Below, in pieces: positions 15,143 to 22,526 of a stretch of DNA of 36,726 nucleotides. The stretch is from an uncultured Eubacteriales bacterium (GTDB lineage: Bacteria; Bacillota; Clostridia; Christensenellales; Aristaeellaceae). Made by a program: the position numbers and the translations under genes. The first letter of the stretch is position 1, and the number at the start of each line of letters is the position of its first letter. The stretch is taken from the NCBI GenBank assembly GCA_902778995.1, contig CACYZW010000021.1, forward strand, positions 1 through 36,726, read 5' to 3'. The notes below the pieces were generated by a model. It saw nothing but the letters and a program-made list of their open reading frames with translations. It did not search any database and had not been told where the DNA came from.

Positions 15143-15420
15143 CTACAGCCGATGCGGGCAGTGTGAAAAATGGAGAAAGCGATTGCAGGAGCGCGCATCC
15201 TCCTGGCCTTCGACAGCCCGCTTTCACCAGCAGGTAAGGATTTTGGGACATCACGTCCGGCGGGACGAAAAAAGCGCAGGACGCCCTGCGCCCCCGGCTT
15301 GCGCCGGGTCGCGGGTTTCGGGCGAGACTTGCGGCGGTGCCGCTGCGCTTTCGCCCTCAGCCCCTGCGGGGCGCTTACACGGTGCATCACTCTATGGCAC
15401 CGAAAAAAGGAGGCGTAAAT
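15143..15420. other. Non-coding gap between portal and scaffold with palindromes
   Basis: These 278 bases show no convincing gene. They contain GC-rich hairpins (GCGCAGG-ac-GCCCTGCGC, CCCGGCTTGCGCCGGG and CCCCTGCGGGG), likely relics of dispersed repeats. In related phages a minor head protein gene often sits here. Confidence 0.6.
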
Positions 15421-15996
15421 ATGGCAGGCATTTTCACCAGGAACGCGCTGAACAGGATCATGGAGGACGAGAGCCTCACCCCCCAGCAGCGGACGGAACA
15501 GGTCTACAGCCTGTACGGACGGGCGCTGGACGACGGCTACATCTCCAAGAGCGCGGCGCAGCAGGCCCAGGAGGCCGCCATCGAGAACGCGAAGGCCGAG
15601 TGGGAGAAGGGGCAGACCGTTCCGGATCCCAGGGAGAGCGACGACTACAAGACCTTGCAGAACGAATTCAACGACTACAAGGCCATGCAGCTGGCGCGCA
15701 CCGGCAAGGATTACGAGGGCGTGAAGCCCAAGTTCTTCGAGGTGGTCTATGGCATGGTGGATCGTGGAGAGGGCGCGAAACCCCTCGCTGAACAGCTGGC
15801 GGGCATCAAAGAGCGGTTTGAGGAATACTTCACCGAGAAGCCCGCGGACCCGGCGCCCGGCAACCCGAAGCCGGCGCCCACGGTGGTGCTGCCTACCGGC
15901 GGCAACCCCGCCCCCGGCGCGAAGCTGACCCTGGCGGAGGCCATGAGGCGGGCCAACGCGGGGGAGAAGATTGATGTCGGGATGATCGGGAAGTGA
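15421..15996 (+). CDS. Phage scaffolding protein
   Basis: The 191-residue acidic, mostly helical protein lies directly before the major capsid gene, the usual place for a scaffold that guides prohead assembly. It has a charged N-terminal part (TPQQRTEQVYSLYGRALDDG), a central helical stretch (YKTLQNEFNDYKAMQLARTG), a Pro-rich linker (KPADPAPGNPKPAPTVV) and a short C-terminal helix (LTLAEAMRRANAGEKIDVGM) of the kind that docks on the capsid. The start ATG 15421 has AGGAGG eight bases upstream. Sequence similarity is modest, so the call rests on composition and position. Confidence 0.75.
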   Translation: MAGIFTRNALNRIMEDESLTPQQRTEQVYSLYGRALDDGYISKSAAQQAQEAAIENAKAEWEKGQTVPDPRESDDYKTLQNEFNDYKAMQLARTGKDYEGVKPKFFEVVYGMVDRGEGAKPLAEQLAGIKERFEEYFTEKPADPAPGNPKPAPTVVLPTGGNPAPGAKLTLAEAMRRANAGEKIDVGMIGK

Positions 15997-16005
15997 GGGA
16001 GAATT

Positions 16006-16093
16006 AGGAATGGGGAATGGGGGAGCATGGCAGGAACCCTGGCTATTTCTAGTTCCTAGTTCCTAATTCCTGGTTCCTAGTTCCTAGTTCCTC
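16006..16093. repeat. Family H heptamer array, copy H1
   Basis: GGGAATG-type heptamers (GGAATGGGGAATGGGG) lead to GGAACCCTGGCTATTTC and then five to six TAGTTCC/TGGTTCC heptamers. The CCTGGCTATTTC junction recurs at 26978 and, inverted, at 21975. It fills the scaffold-capsid gap. Confidence 0.85.
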
Positions 16094-16128
16094 CACCTCA
16101 TCCGACCCACAACGAAAGGAGCGAAAGT

Positions 16129-17169
16129 ATGAGCGTATTTGACAGCAAGAATTTCAACGCCGAGGTGTTCGGCAGGTACCTGGAGACGGTGCCGAGGGTT
16201 AAGCAGAACGCGCTGCTGAAGGCGGGGATCCTGCGGGGGCGTTCTGACCTGAAGGGCATACTGGTGGATCAGAGCGGCGGCAATTTCATCAACGTGCCGA
16301 TGTCCGGCCTGATCGGCGGGACGGCGCTGAACTACGATGGCAACACCGACATCACTGCCACGAACCTGGAGACCTTCATGCAGAGCATGATCGTGGTGGG
16401 CCGCGCAAAGGCCTGGCAGGAGAAGGATTTCAGCCAGGACATCACCGGACACGACTTCATGGCGGACATCGCAGCGCAGGTGGCGGATTACTGGGACGCG
16501 GTGGATCAGGCGACGCTGCTGGCGATTCTGGAGGGCATCTTCGGGGTCTCCACCAACAGCTTCAATGCCGATCATACCCTGGATATCACCGCTGAGAGCG
16601 AGCCCACGGTGGGCGCGTTTACGCTGAACAGCGCGATCCAGAAGGCGGCGGGGGCCAACAAAGACATCTTCACCGTGGTGGTGATGCATTCCGTGGTGGC
16701 GACGAACCTGGAAAACATGCAGCTGCTGGAGTACATGAAGTACAACGACGGGGAGGGCATTCAGCGCGATCTGAGCCTTGCCACCTGGAACGGCAGAACG
16801 GTGCTGGTGGACGACGACGTGCCCGTGGAGGATGTGGCGGCTGCGGGGGACGATCCCGCCTACAGGAAGTACACCACGTATATCCTGGGCGCGGGGGCCT
16901 TCGACTACTGCGATTGCGGGGCGGCGGTGCCCGCAGAGATTTACCGCGACCCGACCACCAAGGGCGGCCAGCAGATGCTGATTACCCGTCAGAGAAAGCT
17001 GTTCGCGCCCAGGGGGTTCAGCTTCGTGCAGCCCTCCGCCGCCATCATCAGCCCCACCGACGCGCAGTTGAAGACGGCCGCCCGCTGGACGCCCGTCATG
17101 GACACCGCAGGGACGGGGTATTTCGACACGAAGGCGATGCCCTTCGCGAGGATCATCTCCCGCGGCTGA
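16129..17169 (+). CDS. Phage major capsid protein (HK97-fold type)
   Basis: The 346-residue protein is the size and position expected for the coat subunit. An N-terminal helical region (FGRYLETVPRVKQNALLKAG) precedes a coat-protein body with INVPMSGLIGGTALNYDGNT, MIVVGRAKAWQEKDFSQDIT and AAQVADYWDAVDQATLLAIL. The axial-domain-like segment VVMHSVVATNLENMQLLEYM and the C-terminal RQRKLFAPRGFSFV resemble coat proteins of clostridial and lactobacillar siphophages. No protease gene accompanies it, so maturation would be protease-free, using the separate scaffold. The start has AAAGGAG upstream. Confidence 0.9.
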   Translation: MSVFDSKNFNAEVFGRYLETVPRVKQNALLKAGILRGRSDLKGILVDQSGGNFINVPMSGLIGGTALNYDGNTDITATNLETFMQSMIVVGRAKAWQEKDFSQDITGHDFMADIAAQVADYWDAVDQATLLAILEGIFGVSTNSFNADHTLDITAESEPTVGAFTLNSAIQKAAGANKDIFTVVVMHSVVATNLENMQLLEYMKYNDGEGIQRDLSLATWNGRTVLVDDDVPVEDVAAAGDDPAYRKYTTYILGAGAFDYCDCGAAVPAEIYRDPTTKGGQQMLITRQRKLFAPRGFSFVQPSAAIISPTDAQLKTAARWTPVMDTAGTGYFDTKAMPFARIISRG

Positions 17170-17242
17170 TTTGCCGGAAGGATGCGAAACTGAAGCATGG
17201 GCCCGCCGGCTGTGCCGGGACGAAATGGATGGAGGCGACGGG

Positions 17243-17617
17243 ATGTATCTGACCTATGCTGAGTATCTGGGCTATGGCGGCACGATGTCGGAAGCGGACT
17301 TCACCATGGCCGAATTCAAGGCGCGGAAGCGGATCGACCGGCTGACCGACAGCCGCGTCGCCGGGATGGATGAGGCGCCTGAAGCCGTGAAGGTGGCGAT
17401 GATGACCATCATCAAAGCGGATGGCGTCTCGGGCGTGGAAGCGCAGGCCGACGCGCCGCTGGTCGCCGCCTTCACGACGGACGGCTATTCCGAGCACTAC
17501 GGCAGCGCGGAGGACAGGCATGCGACGCTGGAGAAGCGGTTGCGCGCAGAGATCGGGCGGATGCTGTACGGCGTGGTGGACGACGACGGCGTGCCGCTTT
17601 TGTACAGGGGGATTTAG
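17243..17617 (+). CDS. Head-tail connector protein (adaptor)
   Basis: The 124-residue protein begins MYLTYAEYLGYGGTMSEADF and continues MAEFKARKRIDRLTDSRVAG. This is the pattern of small helical head-tail adaptor proteins in clostridial siphophages that dock under the portal. It lies immediately after the major capsid gene. The start ATG 17243 has GGAGG seven bases upstream; an in-frame extension to 17171 is not supported. The rest is helical with MYGVVDDDGVPLLYR-like ends. The function call comes from sequence pattern and gene order. Confidence 0.78.
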   Translation: MYLTYAEYLGYGGTMSEADFTMAEFKARKRIDRLTDSRVAGMDEAPEAVKVAMMTIIKADGVSGVEAQADAPLVAAFTTDGYSEHYGSAEDRHATLEKRLRAEIGRMLYGVVDDDGVPLLYRGI

Positions 17618-17679
17618 CGACTGATTAACGAGCGGCCAAGTGACGCAATCTCCCATTTGGGACGAAAGGAGGGAACGAG

Positions 17680-18126
17680 ATGCGGCTGTGCGGTGAGACC
17701 GTCACGGTTTACAACGCCCGGGTGGATCCTGCGACGCGGACAGGCGTGTACGCGCCCACCGTGCTGCGGGGTGTGTCCCTGTACTGCCGGACAGAGGCCA
17801 GGGTGACTGACGGCGGTCTGAAGGCGGCGAATGTGTTTACGCTGAGGATTCCCGAGAAGGTGGACGCAGACGGAAAGGTATATGCGGAGCCCAGGACGTA
17901 CCGGGAAGCCGAAGACTGCAGCGGACTGTGGACGCTGCAGAAGGGGGACGCGATCGTGAGGGGCGAGGCTGCCGGAGTGCAGACGGGATCCTGCGGGCCC
18001 GGAGGGACGACAACCCTGGCGCAGTTGCGCGAGCGGTACGGCGCGGGGAATGTCCTGACGGTGCTGGGCGTGACGGACAATCGGCGCGCGCCGAGGGGGA
18101 AGCATTGGCGGGTGACAGGGGCGTGA
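17680..18126 (+). CDS. Phage head-closure-like protein
   Basis: The 148-residue, beta-rich protein (GETVTVYNARVDPATRTGVY, LRGVSLYCRTEARVTDGGLK, KGDAIVRGEA) lies in the place of head-closure proteins, after the connector and before the tail-terminator-like gene. The start ATG has GGAGG seven bases upstream. The product would seal the portal and join the tail. I recognise the general pattern from gut Clostridia prophages but cannot name a defined family with certainty. Confidence 0.65.
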   Translation: MRLCGETVTVYNARVDPATRTGVYAPTVLRGVSLYCRTEARVTDGGLKAANVFTLRIPEKVDADGKVYAEPRTYREAEDCSGLWTLQKGDAIVRGEAAGVQTGSCGPGGTTTLAQLRERYGAGNVLTVLGVTDNRRAPRGKHWRVTGA

Positions 18127-18259
18127 GGGGCGCCCCTTCCGTCTTTGGCGAGGCCAACGCACGCAGTAGCCAAAGCCGCCCATCCCAATGGGGGGCTTGT
18201 CAGCAGGCCGTCTGGCGGCGATAAGCGGCTATAGAGGCGTCCGGAAGGGGGGATGATGT
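18127..18259. other. Repeat-rich gap with family C-like palindromes
   Basis: Inverted segments CTTTGGC/GCCAAAG and CCCAT/ATGGG and a CCTTCCGTC motif resemble family C. A gene for a minor tail-joining protein often lies here in related phages; none is seen. Confidence 0.45.
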
Positions 18260-18706
18260 TTGTCGGACGTATCGAATGCCCAAAGGTTGCGATCATGGCT
18301 GTTCGGCTGTGAGGCGATAGACGCGACGAAGCGCTTCGGGGTGGATTACCTGGGGGATGAAGCCACGGAGTACGCGCTGATCACAGTGCCATCGGCATTG
18401 AAGTGGCGCGAGAACATACTGGGGAAGCGACGGCTGAGGAACGAGCAGGAGCAGAGCTTCATATTCGCGTCGCAGGAATACTATGGGGCGGATGTGGGGC
18501 AGAACCTGAAGAACCTGGCCTTTTACCAGGCTGTGATGAAGTGGATCATGGCGCAGAACGCGGCGCAGGCTTTCCCGGAATGGGAGGGTGGCCGCGTTAC
18601 CGGCATCACGCCCACGCTGACCGGGGCACCCATCGCATTTGGGGCCGGGGTGGCGCGCTACCAGATACAGATCAAGGTCACCTACCGGGTGACGAGGGAA
18701 CAGTGA
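18260..18706 (+). CDS. Phage tail terminator/minor capsid-like protein
   Basis: The 148-residue protein lies directly before the tail tube gene, the tail-completion position. Visible segments are NAQRLRSWLFGCEAIDATKR, VDYLGDEATEYALITVPSAL, QEQSFIFASQEYYGADVGQN and the C-terminal beta strand VARYQIQIKVTYRV. A TTG start at 18260 is supported by AAGGGGGG seven bases upstream; nearby ATGs are out of frame. It would cap the tail tube or join head to tail. The family is recognised only by pattern and position. Confidence 0.68.
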   Translation: MSDVSNAQRLRSWLFGCEAIDATKRFGVDYLGDEATEYALITVPSALKWRENILGKRRLRNEQEQSFIFASQEYYGADVGQNLKNLAFYQAVMKWIMAQNAAQAFPEWEGGRVTGITPTLTGAPIAFGAGVARYQIQIKVTYRVTREQ

Positions 18707-18709
18707 ACA

Positions 18710-18796
18710 GGGACATCGAGCGCCCGGAAAACAGTCCAGAGGACTGTTTGGCTGGAAACTTCGTTGCAGTTACAGCGAGATGGGGCCGGCAGGCCC
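18710..18796. repeat. Family A hairpin repeat, copy A2
   Basis: The central stem AACAGTCC/GGACTGTT is perfect, so it differs from A1 and A4 yet pairs with itself. This copy has the extra GGCTGGAAACTTCGTTGCAG segment shared with A3. GGGAACA heptamers continue on the right to about 18860. Confidence 0.85.
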
Positions 18797-18895
18797 GAGA
18801 ACAGGGAACAGGGAACTGTGAACAGTAAACAGGAAACAGTGAACAGGGAATCACTGTTTTCCCTTCCCACGAACAACGAAAGGAGCGAATGAACA

Positions 18896-19405
18896 ATGCC
18901 TGATACCATTACCGGCAAGATCGCACGCAAGTACATGGGGCACTTCCTGGACGCGAGCTTCATGGACACCACCCCGGTGCTGTACCGCCTGGGCAAGGAC
19001 CTGGAGGAGTACAACGTCGAGATGAACCCCAACGGCGAGCAGAAGCAGAACATCCTGGGCGAGAACACCTACCAGTTGAGCGGCTATGAGGTCAGCGCAA
19101 GCGCTGAACCCTATTACGCCGTGGTGGGCGACGCGCTGTTTGAGAAGCTGCAGCACATCATCGACACCCAGGCCACCGACGACACCCTGAAGACCTACGC
19201 CTACGAGGTGCACCTGTGGGAGGCCGGCACGGCCACGGGCACGCTGGTGGCCTACCGTCAGGAGTGCTATGTGGTGCCCACGAGCTACGGCGGCGACACC
19301 ACCGGCTACCAGATCCCCTTCGAGGTCCACTATGTGGGCGAGAAGGTGCTGGGCGACTTCACCCCGTCCAGCGGCAGCACCCCTGCGAGCTGGGCGGCTG
19401 TGTGA
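18896..19405 (+). CDS. Phage major tail tube protein
   Basis: The 169-residue, beta-rich protein is the expected tail tube subunit by size and position. Visible segments are YMGHFLDASFMDTTPVLYRL, EEYNVEMNPNGEQKQNILGE and YVVPTSYGGDTTGYQIPFEV, with the NPNxE(Q/R)KQNILGE stretch familiar from tail tube proteins of clostridial siphophages. The tube stacks as hexamers around the tape measure. The ribosome site AAAGGAG lies about ten bases before ATG 18896. No tail sheath gene is present, so a non-contractile tail is indicated. Confidence 0.85.
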   Translation: MPDTITGKIARKYMGHFLDASFMDTTPVLYRLGKDLEEYNVEMNPNGEQKQNILGENTYQLSGYEVSASAEPYYAVVGDALFEKLQHIIDTQATDDTLKTYAYEVHLWEAGTATGTLVAYRQECYVVPTSYGGDTTGYQIPFEVHYVGEKVLGDFTPSSGSTPASWAAV

Positions 19406-19423
19406 CGGCCTGAGATAATCTGG

Positions 19424-19456
19424 GCGGGACAAGGGACGGTTCCCTTGTCCCGCTTT
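19424..19456 (+). terminator. Strong hairpin after the tail tube gene
   Basis: A perfect 13-bp stem (GCGGGACAAGGGA and its complement) with a 4-base loop is followed by TTT. It may partly terminate, giving more tail tube than downstream messages, or protect the 3' end. Confidence 0.6.
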
Positions 19457-19479
19457 ACTGTAATACAGGAGGTAACATC

Positions 19480-19941
19480 ATGGCAAACGAAAAGGTCCTG
19501 AATTTTGCAATCACCGTGGACGACGGCTCGCGCCGCGTCCCGATATTGAATACAGACGGGGAGGAGATCGGCGCATTCCATTTCCACCCGACAGATCTGG
19601 GCATCATCGAGCGCTACAACCGCATGGCGGAGCGCTTCGACGCCATCACGGAGCCCCTGACGGCGCTGGACGTGCAGGAGGGGCAGGAAATTGACCTGAC
19701 CGACCCGGCGCTGGTGACGGCGCTGGGCGAGGCCGAGGGGCGGCTGAACGCGGCGGTGAACGAGCTGTTCGGCAGCGAGGACGCGGCGGCGGCGTTCTTC
19801 GGCAGGATGCACCCCTTCAGCCCCGTGAACGGCGAGTTCTACGCGACGCAGGTGCTTGAAAAGGTGGGCGCGTTCATCGGCGCGCAGTTTGCCACCGAGA
19901 CGAAGGCGATGAGCAAAAAGGCGAGGAAGTACCTTAGATGA
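19480..19941 (+). CDS. Phage tail assembly chaperone
   Basis: The 153-residue acidic protein lies between the tail tube and tape-measure genes, where tail chaperones (lambda gpG-like) occur. Visible parts are FAITVDDGSRRVPILNTDG, FHFHPTDLGIIERYNRMAER and a C-terminal basic end KKARKYLR. Such proteins coat the tape measure before tube polymerisation. The start ATG has AGGAGG seven bases upstream. No obvious frameshift joins it to the next gene, which is 145 bases away with repeat A3 between. Confidence 0.75.
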   Translation: MANEKVLNFAITVDDGSRRVPILNTDGEEIGAFHFHPTDLGIIERYNRMAERFDAITEPLTALDVQEGQEIDLTDPALVTALGEAEGRLNAAVNELFGSEDAAAAFFGRMHPFSPVNGEFYATQVLEKVGAFIGAQFATETKAMSKKARKYLR

Positions 19942-19965
19942 ATTAGGAATGGGGAATGGGGAATG

Positions 19966-20055
19966 GGGACAGCGAGCGCCCGGAAAAATGTCCAGTGGAC
20001 ATTTTTGGCTGGAAACTTCGTTGCAGTTTTAGCGAGCTGGGGCCGAGGCAGGCCC
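19966..20055. repeat. Family A hairpin repeat, copy A3
   Basis: The central stem AAAAATGTCC/GGACATTTTT is perfect. The GGCTGGAAACTTCGTTGCAG insert is shared with A2. The left flank is (GGGAATG)n and the right flank (GGGAACA)n. Confidence 0.85.
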
Positions 20056-20086
20056 AAGAACAGGGAACAGGATTGGCGGTGGCGGT

Positions 20087-20647
20087 ATGATCTTCGATCT
20101 CCCCACTTCCCTTGAATTCGGGGGGAAGACGTGGGCCATCAACAGCGATTTCCGGGACGTGCTGCGGACGCTGACGGCGTTTGAGGACCCCGATCTGACG
20201 GACGAGGAAAAGGTGTATATCTGCCTGCACAACATGTATCCGGGCTTGGAGGACATTCCTGAGGGGGACATGCAGGCGGCCTTTGACGCGGCGGTGAACT
20301 TCATCGACCACGGCCAGCGCGCGGACGGGCCGAGCCCTCGGACGATGGATTGGGAACAGGACGCGGGCCTGATCTTCCCGGCGGTGAACCGGGCGGCGGG
20401 CTTTGAGGTGCGCAGCGCCGATTATATCCACTGGTGGACGTTCGTCGGGTATTTCATGGAAATCAAGGAAAGCACCTATGCGACGGTGCTGGGCCTGCGG
20501 GGAAAGCGGGCGCGGGGGAAGAAGCTCGAAAAGGGCGAGCAGGAATTCTGGAATCAGAACCGAGGCATTTGCGAGCTGAAAAAGCGATATACCGAGGAAG
20601 AACTGGAAGAGCAGGAACGGCTCAAAGCGATACTTCGAGCGCCTTAG
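20087..20647 (+). CDS. Bacteriophage Gp15-family protein (second tail chaperone)
   Basis: The 186-residue protein begins with LPTSLEFGGKTWAINSDFRD. This is followed by VLRTLTAFEDPDLTDEEKVY, the pattern of the Gp15 family found upstream of tape-measure genes in streptococcal and clostridial phages. The aromatic segment YIHWWTFVGYFMEI and a Lys/Glu-rich C-terminus (GKKLEKGEQEFWNQNRGICE) also fit. It probably works with the preceding chaperone in tail assembly. In related phages the tape measure follows at once; here 2.4 kb of repeats and cargo genes intervene. Confidence 0.85.
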   Translation: MIFDLPTSLEFGGKTWAINSDFRDVLRTLTAFEDPDLTDEEKVYICLHNMYPGLEDIPEGDMQAAFDAAVNFIDHGQRADGPSPRTMDWEQDAGLIFPAVNRAAGFEVRSADYIHWWTFVGYFMEIKESTYATVLGLRGKRARGKKLEKGEQEFWNQNRGICELKKRYTEEELEEQERLKAILRAP

Positions 20648-20655
20648 GGCGCTCG

Positions 20656-20819
20656 TCGACGGAGGCAGGCCTCCGTCGAGTGGGGTTTGCAGATTTTCCT
20701 GAAATCCTGCGGGATTTCCGGGCGGAAAATCTGTAAGGAAGTCTTTCTTGCGAAAGACCCCGCCCGCGACGTACACGCCGCCGCGTACGATTGAAAATCG
20801 GGGCGCTGCCGCCCCCGAT
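20656..20819. repeat. Cluster of five successive hairpins
   Basis: In order: TCGACGGAGGC stem (20656-20679); nested CAGATTTTCC with inner GAAATCC (20690-20733); GTCTTTC/GAAAGAC (20741-20758); CGTAC/GTACG (20770-20789); ATCGGGG/CCCCGAT (20797-20819). All lie between the Gp15-like gene and the cargo region. It could be a structured RNA or a REP-type repeat cluster. Confidence 0.6.
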
Positions 20820-20847
20820 ACTCCCGGCAAGTTAGTGGGGTGGTAAC

Positions 20848-21045
20848 ATGGAACGGGTATGTTTGTCGAATCAGGCGCCTTTCCCGCAATCAGTCGCATC
20901 CGCAAAAGAAGATGATGTCGCTTCATCTCAAAAGGATGTGCTTGTATTGTCGAAAAAGGATTTGTGCATTTTGTGTTTCAGCGGTATCTATGGCGCGCCC
21001 TTTGAAATCTTCGGCGAATGGCGCAATGGCGCGCTGTATTTTTAA
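20848..21045 (+). CDS. Small hypothetical protein, start of cargo segment
   Basis: The 65-residue ORF (MERVCLSNQAPFPQSVASAK ... EWRNGALYF) lies 14 bases before the next gene. The ribosome site is weak (GTGG). Base composition is less GC-rich than the surrounding tail genes, matching the other cargo ORFs. No domain is recognised. It may be real or a leader ORF. Confidence 0.45.
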   Translation: MERVCLSNQAPFPQSVASAKEDDVASSQKDVLVLSKKDLCILCFSGIYGAPFEIFGEWRNGALYF

Positions 21046-21059
21046 AAGGGGGTGCGCTT

Positions 21060-21491
21060 ATGCCGCGCTGTCTGAATCCTGGCGCTCGTTATCATGAAAA
21101 GCTGGCGGCGGCGTCACCTGAAGAAGCGGAAAAGATGGAGGCCAACCGCCGGGCCAAAATGTCGGCGGGCATCAAAAAGACGCGGGCCATACAGCGCATC
21201 GTCAATTCTGTTCTCAAGGCCGAAGTCGACCCGAACAGCTATGAAACCGACATCCTCAATACCTTCGGCTACGAAATCAATGTATGCGGCTTGCCTACCG
21301 TGGCGGTTATGATATTGCTTTCCATGGCCCGCAGGGCCTGCAATGGCGATGTCAGGGCCGCTGAATTCCTGTTTTCCTATGGCGGCATTCCCAACATGGA
21401 TCAATTGATTAAGCGGGAAGCGATCAAGGCCGCGCAGGATTCCAAGTCGAAGGAAATCGCGGGTAAGCCCGTTATTGTCTTTGATGTCTAA
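21060..21491 (+). CDS. Hypothetical protein, cargo segment
   Basis: The 143-residue protein has a basic N-terminal half (EKMEANRRAKMSAGIKKTRA, IQRIVNSVLKAEVD) and a helical C-terminal half (LPTVAVMILLSMARRACNGD, VRAAEFLFSYGGIPNMDQLI). The arrangement loosely resembles small phage-associated DNA-binding proteins in Clostridia in which a KKSxxxRR-type start is followed by a GDxxA helix. The ribosome site AAAGGGGGTG lies five bases before ATG 21060. Codon use differs from the tail genes. Function unknown. Confidence 0.7.
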   Translation: MPRCLNPGARYHEKLAAASPEEAEKMEANRRAKMSAGIKKTRAIQRIVNSVLKAEVDPNSYETDILNTFGYEINVCGLPTVAVMILLSMARRACNGDVRAAEFLFSYGGIPNMDQLIKREAIKAAQDSKSKEIAGKPVIVFDV

Positions 21492-21529
21492 CAGGATGAA
21501 CAGTAATGCGGTTAAATGGGGGTTATGGT

Positions 21530-21751
21530 ATGAAGATTTCAATGGATTGTCGCCTTGATGTCGCATTGTCGCTGCTGCTCAATCGCGCTTGCTTCAATGC
21601 CCTGCTGGTGGGCTGCTATTTCGATCTCACCGTTGATAAAAAGGATTCCGAGCTGGCTCATAGAATCGCGGAACTGAACGATCAGACCGTGGATTGTCTG
21701 CAACAGGCGATTCGGATGCTGTTGGATGCAAAGGAAAGGAATAGGGATTAG
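21530..21751 (+). CDS. Small helical hypothetical protein, cargo segment
   Basis: This 73-residue helical ORF (MKISMDCRLDVALSLLLNRA ... NDQTVDCLQQAIRMLLDAKE) has GGGGGTT seven bases before ATG 21530; ATG 21506 would add eight residues. It follows the previous cargo gene closely. No domain is recognised. Confidence 0.55.
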   Translation: MKISMDCRLDVALSLLLNRACFNALLVGCYFDLTVDKKDSELAHRIAELNDQTVDCLQQAIRMLLDAKERNRD

Positions 21752-21766
21752 GGAACAGGGAACAGA

Positions 21767-21793
21767 GAACAGGAATGGCCGGCCATCCAAAAG
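21767..21793 (+). repeat. 27-bp direct repeat, left copy
   Basis: Runs from GAACAGGAATGG through the palindrome TGGCCGGCCA to CATCCAAAAG. It is identical to 22009-22035, and the two flank the heptamer array. Confidence 0.85.
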
Positions 21794-21795
21794 GA

Positions 21796-21977
21796 AGGAA
21801 CTAGGAACCAGGAACTAGGAACTAGGAACCAGGAACCAGGAACCAGGAACTAGGAACTAGGAACTAGGAACCAGGAACCAGGAACCAGGAACTAGGAACT
21901 AGGAACTAGGAACCAGGAACTAGGAACTAGGAACTAGGAACTAGGAACTAGGAACTAGGAACTAGGAACTAGGAACT
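21796..21977 (+). repeat. Family H heptamer tandem array, 26 units (copy H2)
   Basis: Twenty-six exact 7-bp units AGGAACT or AGGAACC occur without interruption. The T/C variants fall in blocks (TCTTCCCTTTCCCTTTC then nine T), implying higher-order duplication. The array ends in AGAAATAGCCTGGG, the inverse of the junction seen at 16034 and 26978. No gene is seen in 21752-22210. Confidence 0.95.
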
Positions 21978-22008
21978 AGAAATAGCCTGGGAAACCGAGG
22001 ACCAGAGG

Positions 22009-22035
22009 GAACAGGAATGGCCGGCCATCCAAAAG
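22009..22035 (+). repeat. 27-bp direct repeat, right copy
   Basis: Identical to 21767-21793. The segment between the two copies contains only the heptamer array and its short flank. Confidence 0.85.
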
Positions 22036-22090
22036 CCTTCCCCTTGAGGGGAAGGTGGCAGTCCGAAGGGCTGTCGGAAGAGGTGTCCCC
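22034..22090 (-). repeat. Family C repeat, inverted copy
   Basis: GCCTTCCCCTTGAGGGGAAGG forms a hairpin of about 9 bp, followed by GCAGTCCGAAGGGCTGTCGG and a GTCCCCC end. On the minus strand this reads as the CATCCG-like head and CCTTCCCC tail of family C. Confidence 0.7.
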
Positions 22091-22156
22091 CGTTCCTCGA
22101 ATCATGCCAATATTACAGCTGCATTGCGACATGTTTCTGAAATGTTGCAAATGCGG

Positions 22157-22185
22157 TTGACTTTTGTAATTACATAAATTATAAT
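22157..22185 (+). promoter_or_regulatory. Predicted sigma-A promoter of the cargo regulator
   Basis: TTGACT, a 17-base spacer and TATAAT give 11/12 consensus. The surrounding DNA is AT-rich. It would transcribe the ribbon-helix-helix gene independently of the tail operon. Confidence 0.8.
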
Positions 22186-22210
22186 CGTCATCGAAAGGCA
22201 GGTGAAACGA

Positions 22211-22408
22211 TTGTCTCCCAACGATAAGGGAATAGGTCGGCCATTCGCTGGCGATGATAGGAAATCTATCAATCTTCAGATGCGCATGTCTCCTTCTGAG
22301 GTTTCAGAGCTCGATGACATGGCGCGTGAAATGCAATCCACCCGCAGTGGCGTGATACGCAAGGGGCTACAGCTGGTTCGTGAATGGCTCGACAAACGAA
22401 ATAGCTGA
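22211..22408 (+). CDS. Ribbon-helix-helix (CopG/Arc-like) DNA-binding protein
   Basis: The protein of about 65 residues has the ribbon strand SINLQMRMSPSEVSELDDMA followed by a second helix, STRSGVIRKGLQLVREWLD. This is the pattern of CopG/Arc/MetJ-type dimeric repressors, common in antitoxin or plasmid/phage control genes. A TTG start at 22211 has AGGTG six bases upstream; GTG 22202 would add three residues. It has its own promoter and is followed by an 11-bp inverted repeat. A toxin partner is not obvious; the next gene encodes an unrelated helical protein. Confidence 0.75.
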   Translation: MSPNDKGIGRPFAGDDRKSINLQMRMSPSEVSELDDMAREMQSTRSGVIRKGLQLVREWLDKRNS

Positions 22409-22442
22409 ATGGGCTTAATGCTTGCTGGCGTCCCATTCAGCT
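22403..22442. repeat. Inverted repeat after the RHH gene
   Basis: Perfect 11-bp arms AGCTGAATGGG and CCCATTCAGCT, 18 bases apart, overlap the RHH stop codon. It could be an operator, attenuator or weak terminator; no T-run follows. Confidence 0.6.
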
Positions 22443-22526
22443 ACCCGCTCTCCCGCAGGAAAGCATGTAAATTTTAGCATACTGCTTGCCTCGGGTCAAG
22501 AATCAATGTTGACTGGAGGTTGTTTT

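Noticed and set aside
15183-15791. 202-residue plus-strand ORF overlapping the scaffold gene
   Set aside because: Arg/Gly-rich frame shadow; the scaffold frame has AGGAGG and a sensible protein.
19480-20647. Programmed frameshift joining the two tail chaperone genes
   Set aside because: The second gene starts 145 bases after the first stop with a hairpin repeat between, and no slippery heptamer was noticed at the overlap.
21796-21977. CRISPR or iteron array
   Set aside because: Seven-base units without spacers and no rep or cas gene nearby; treated as a simple tandem array.
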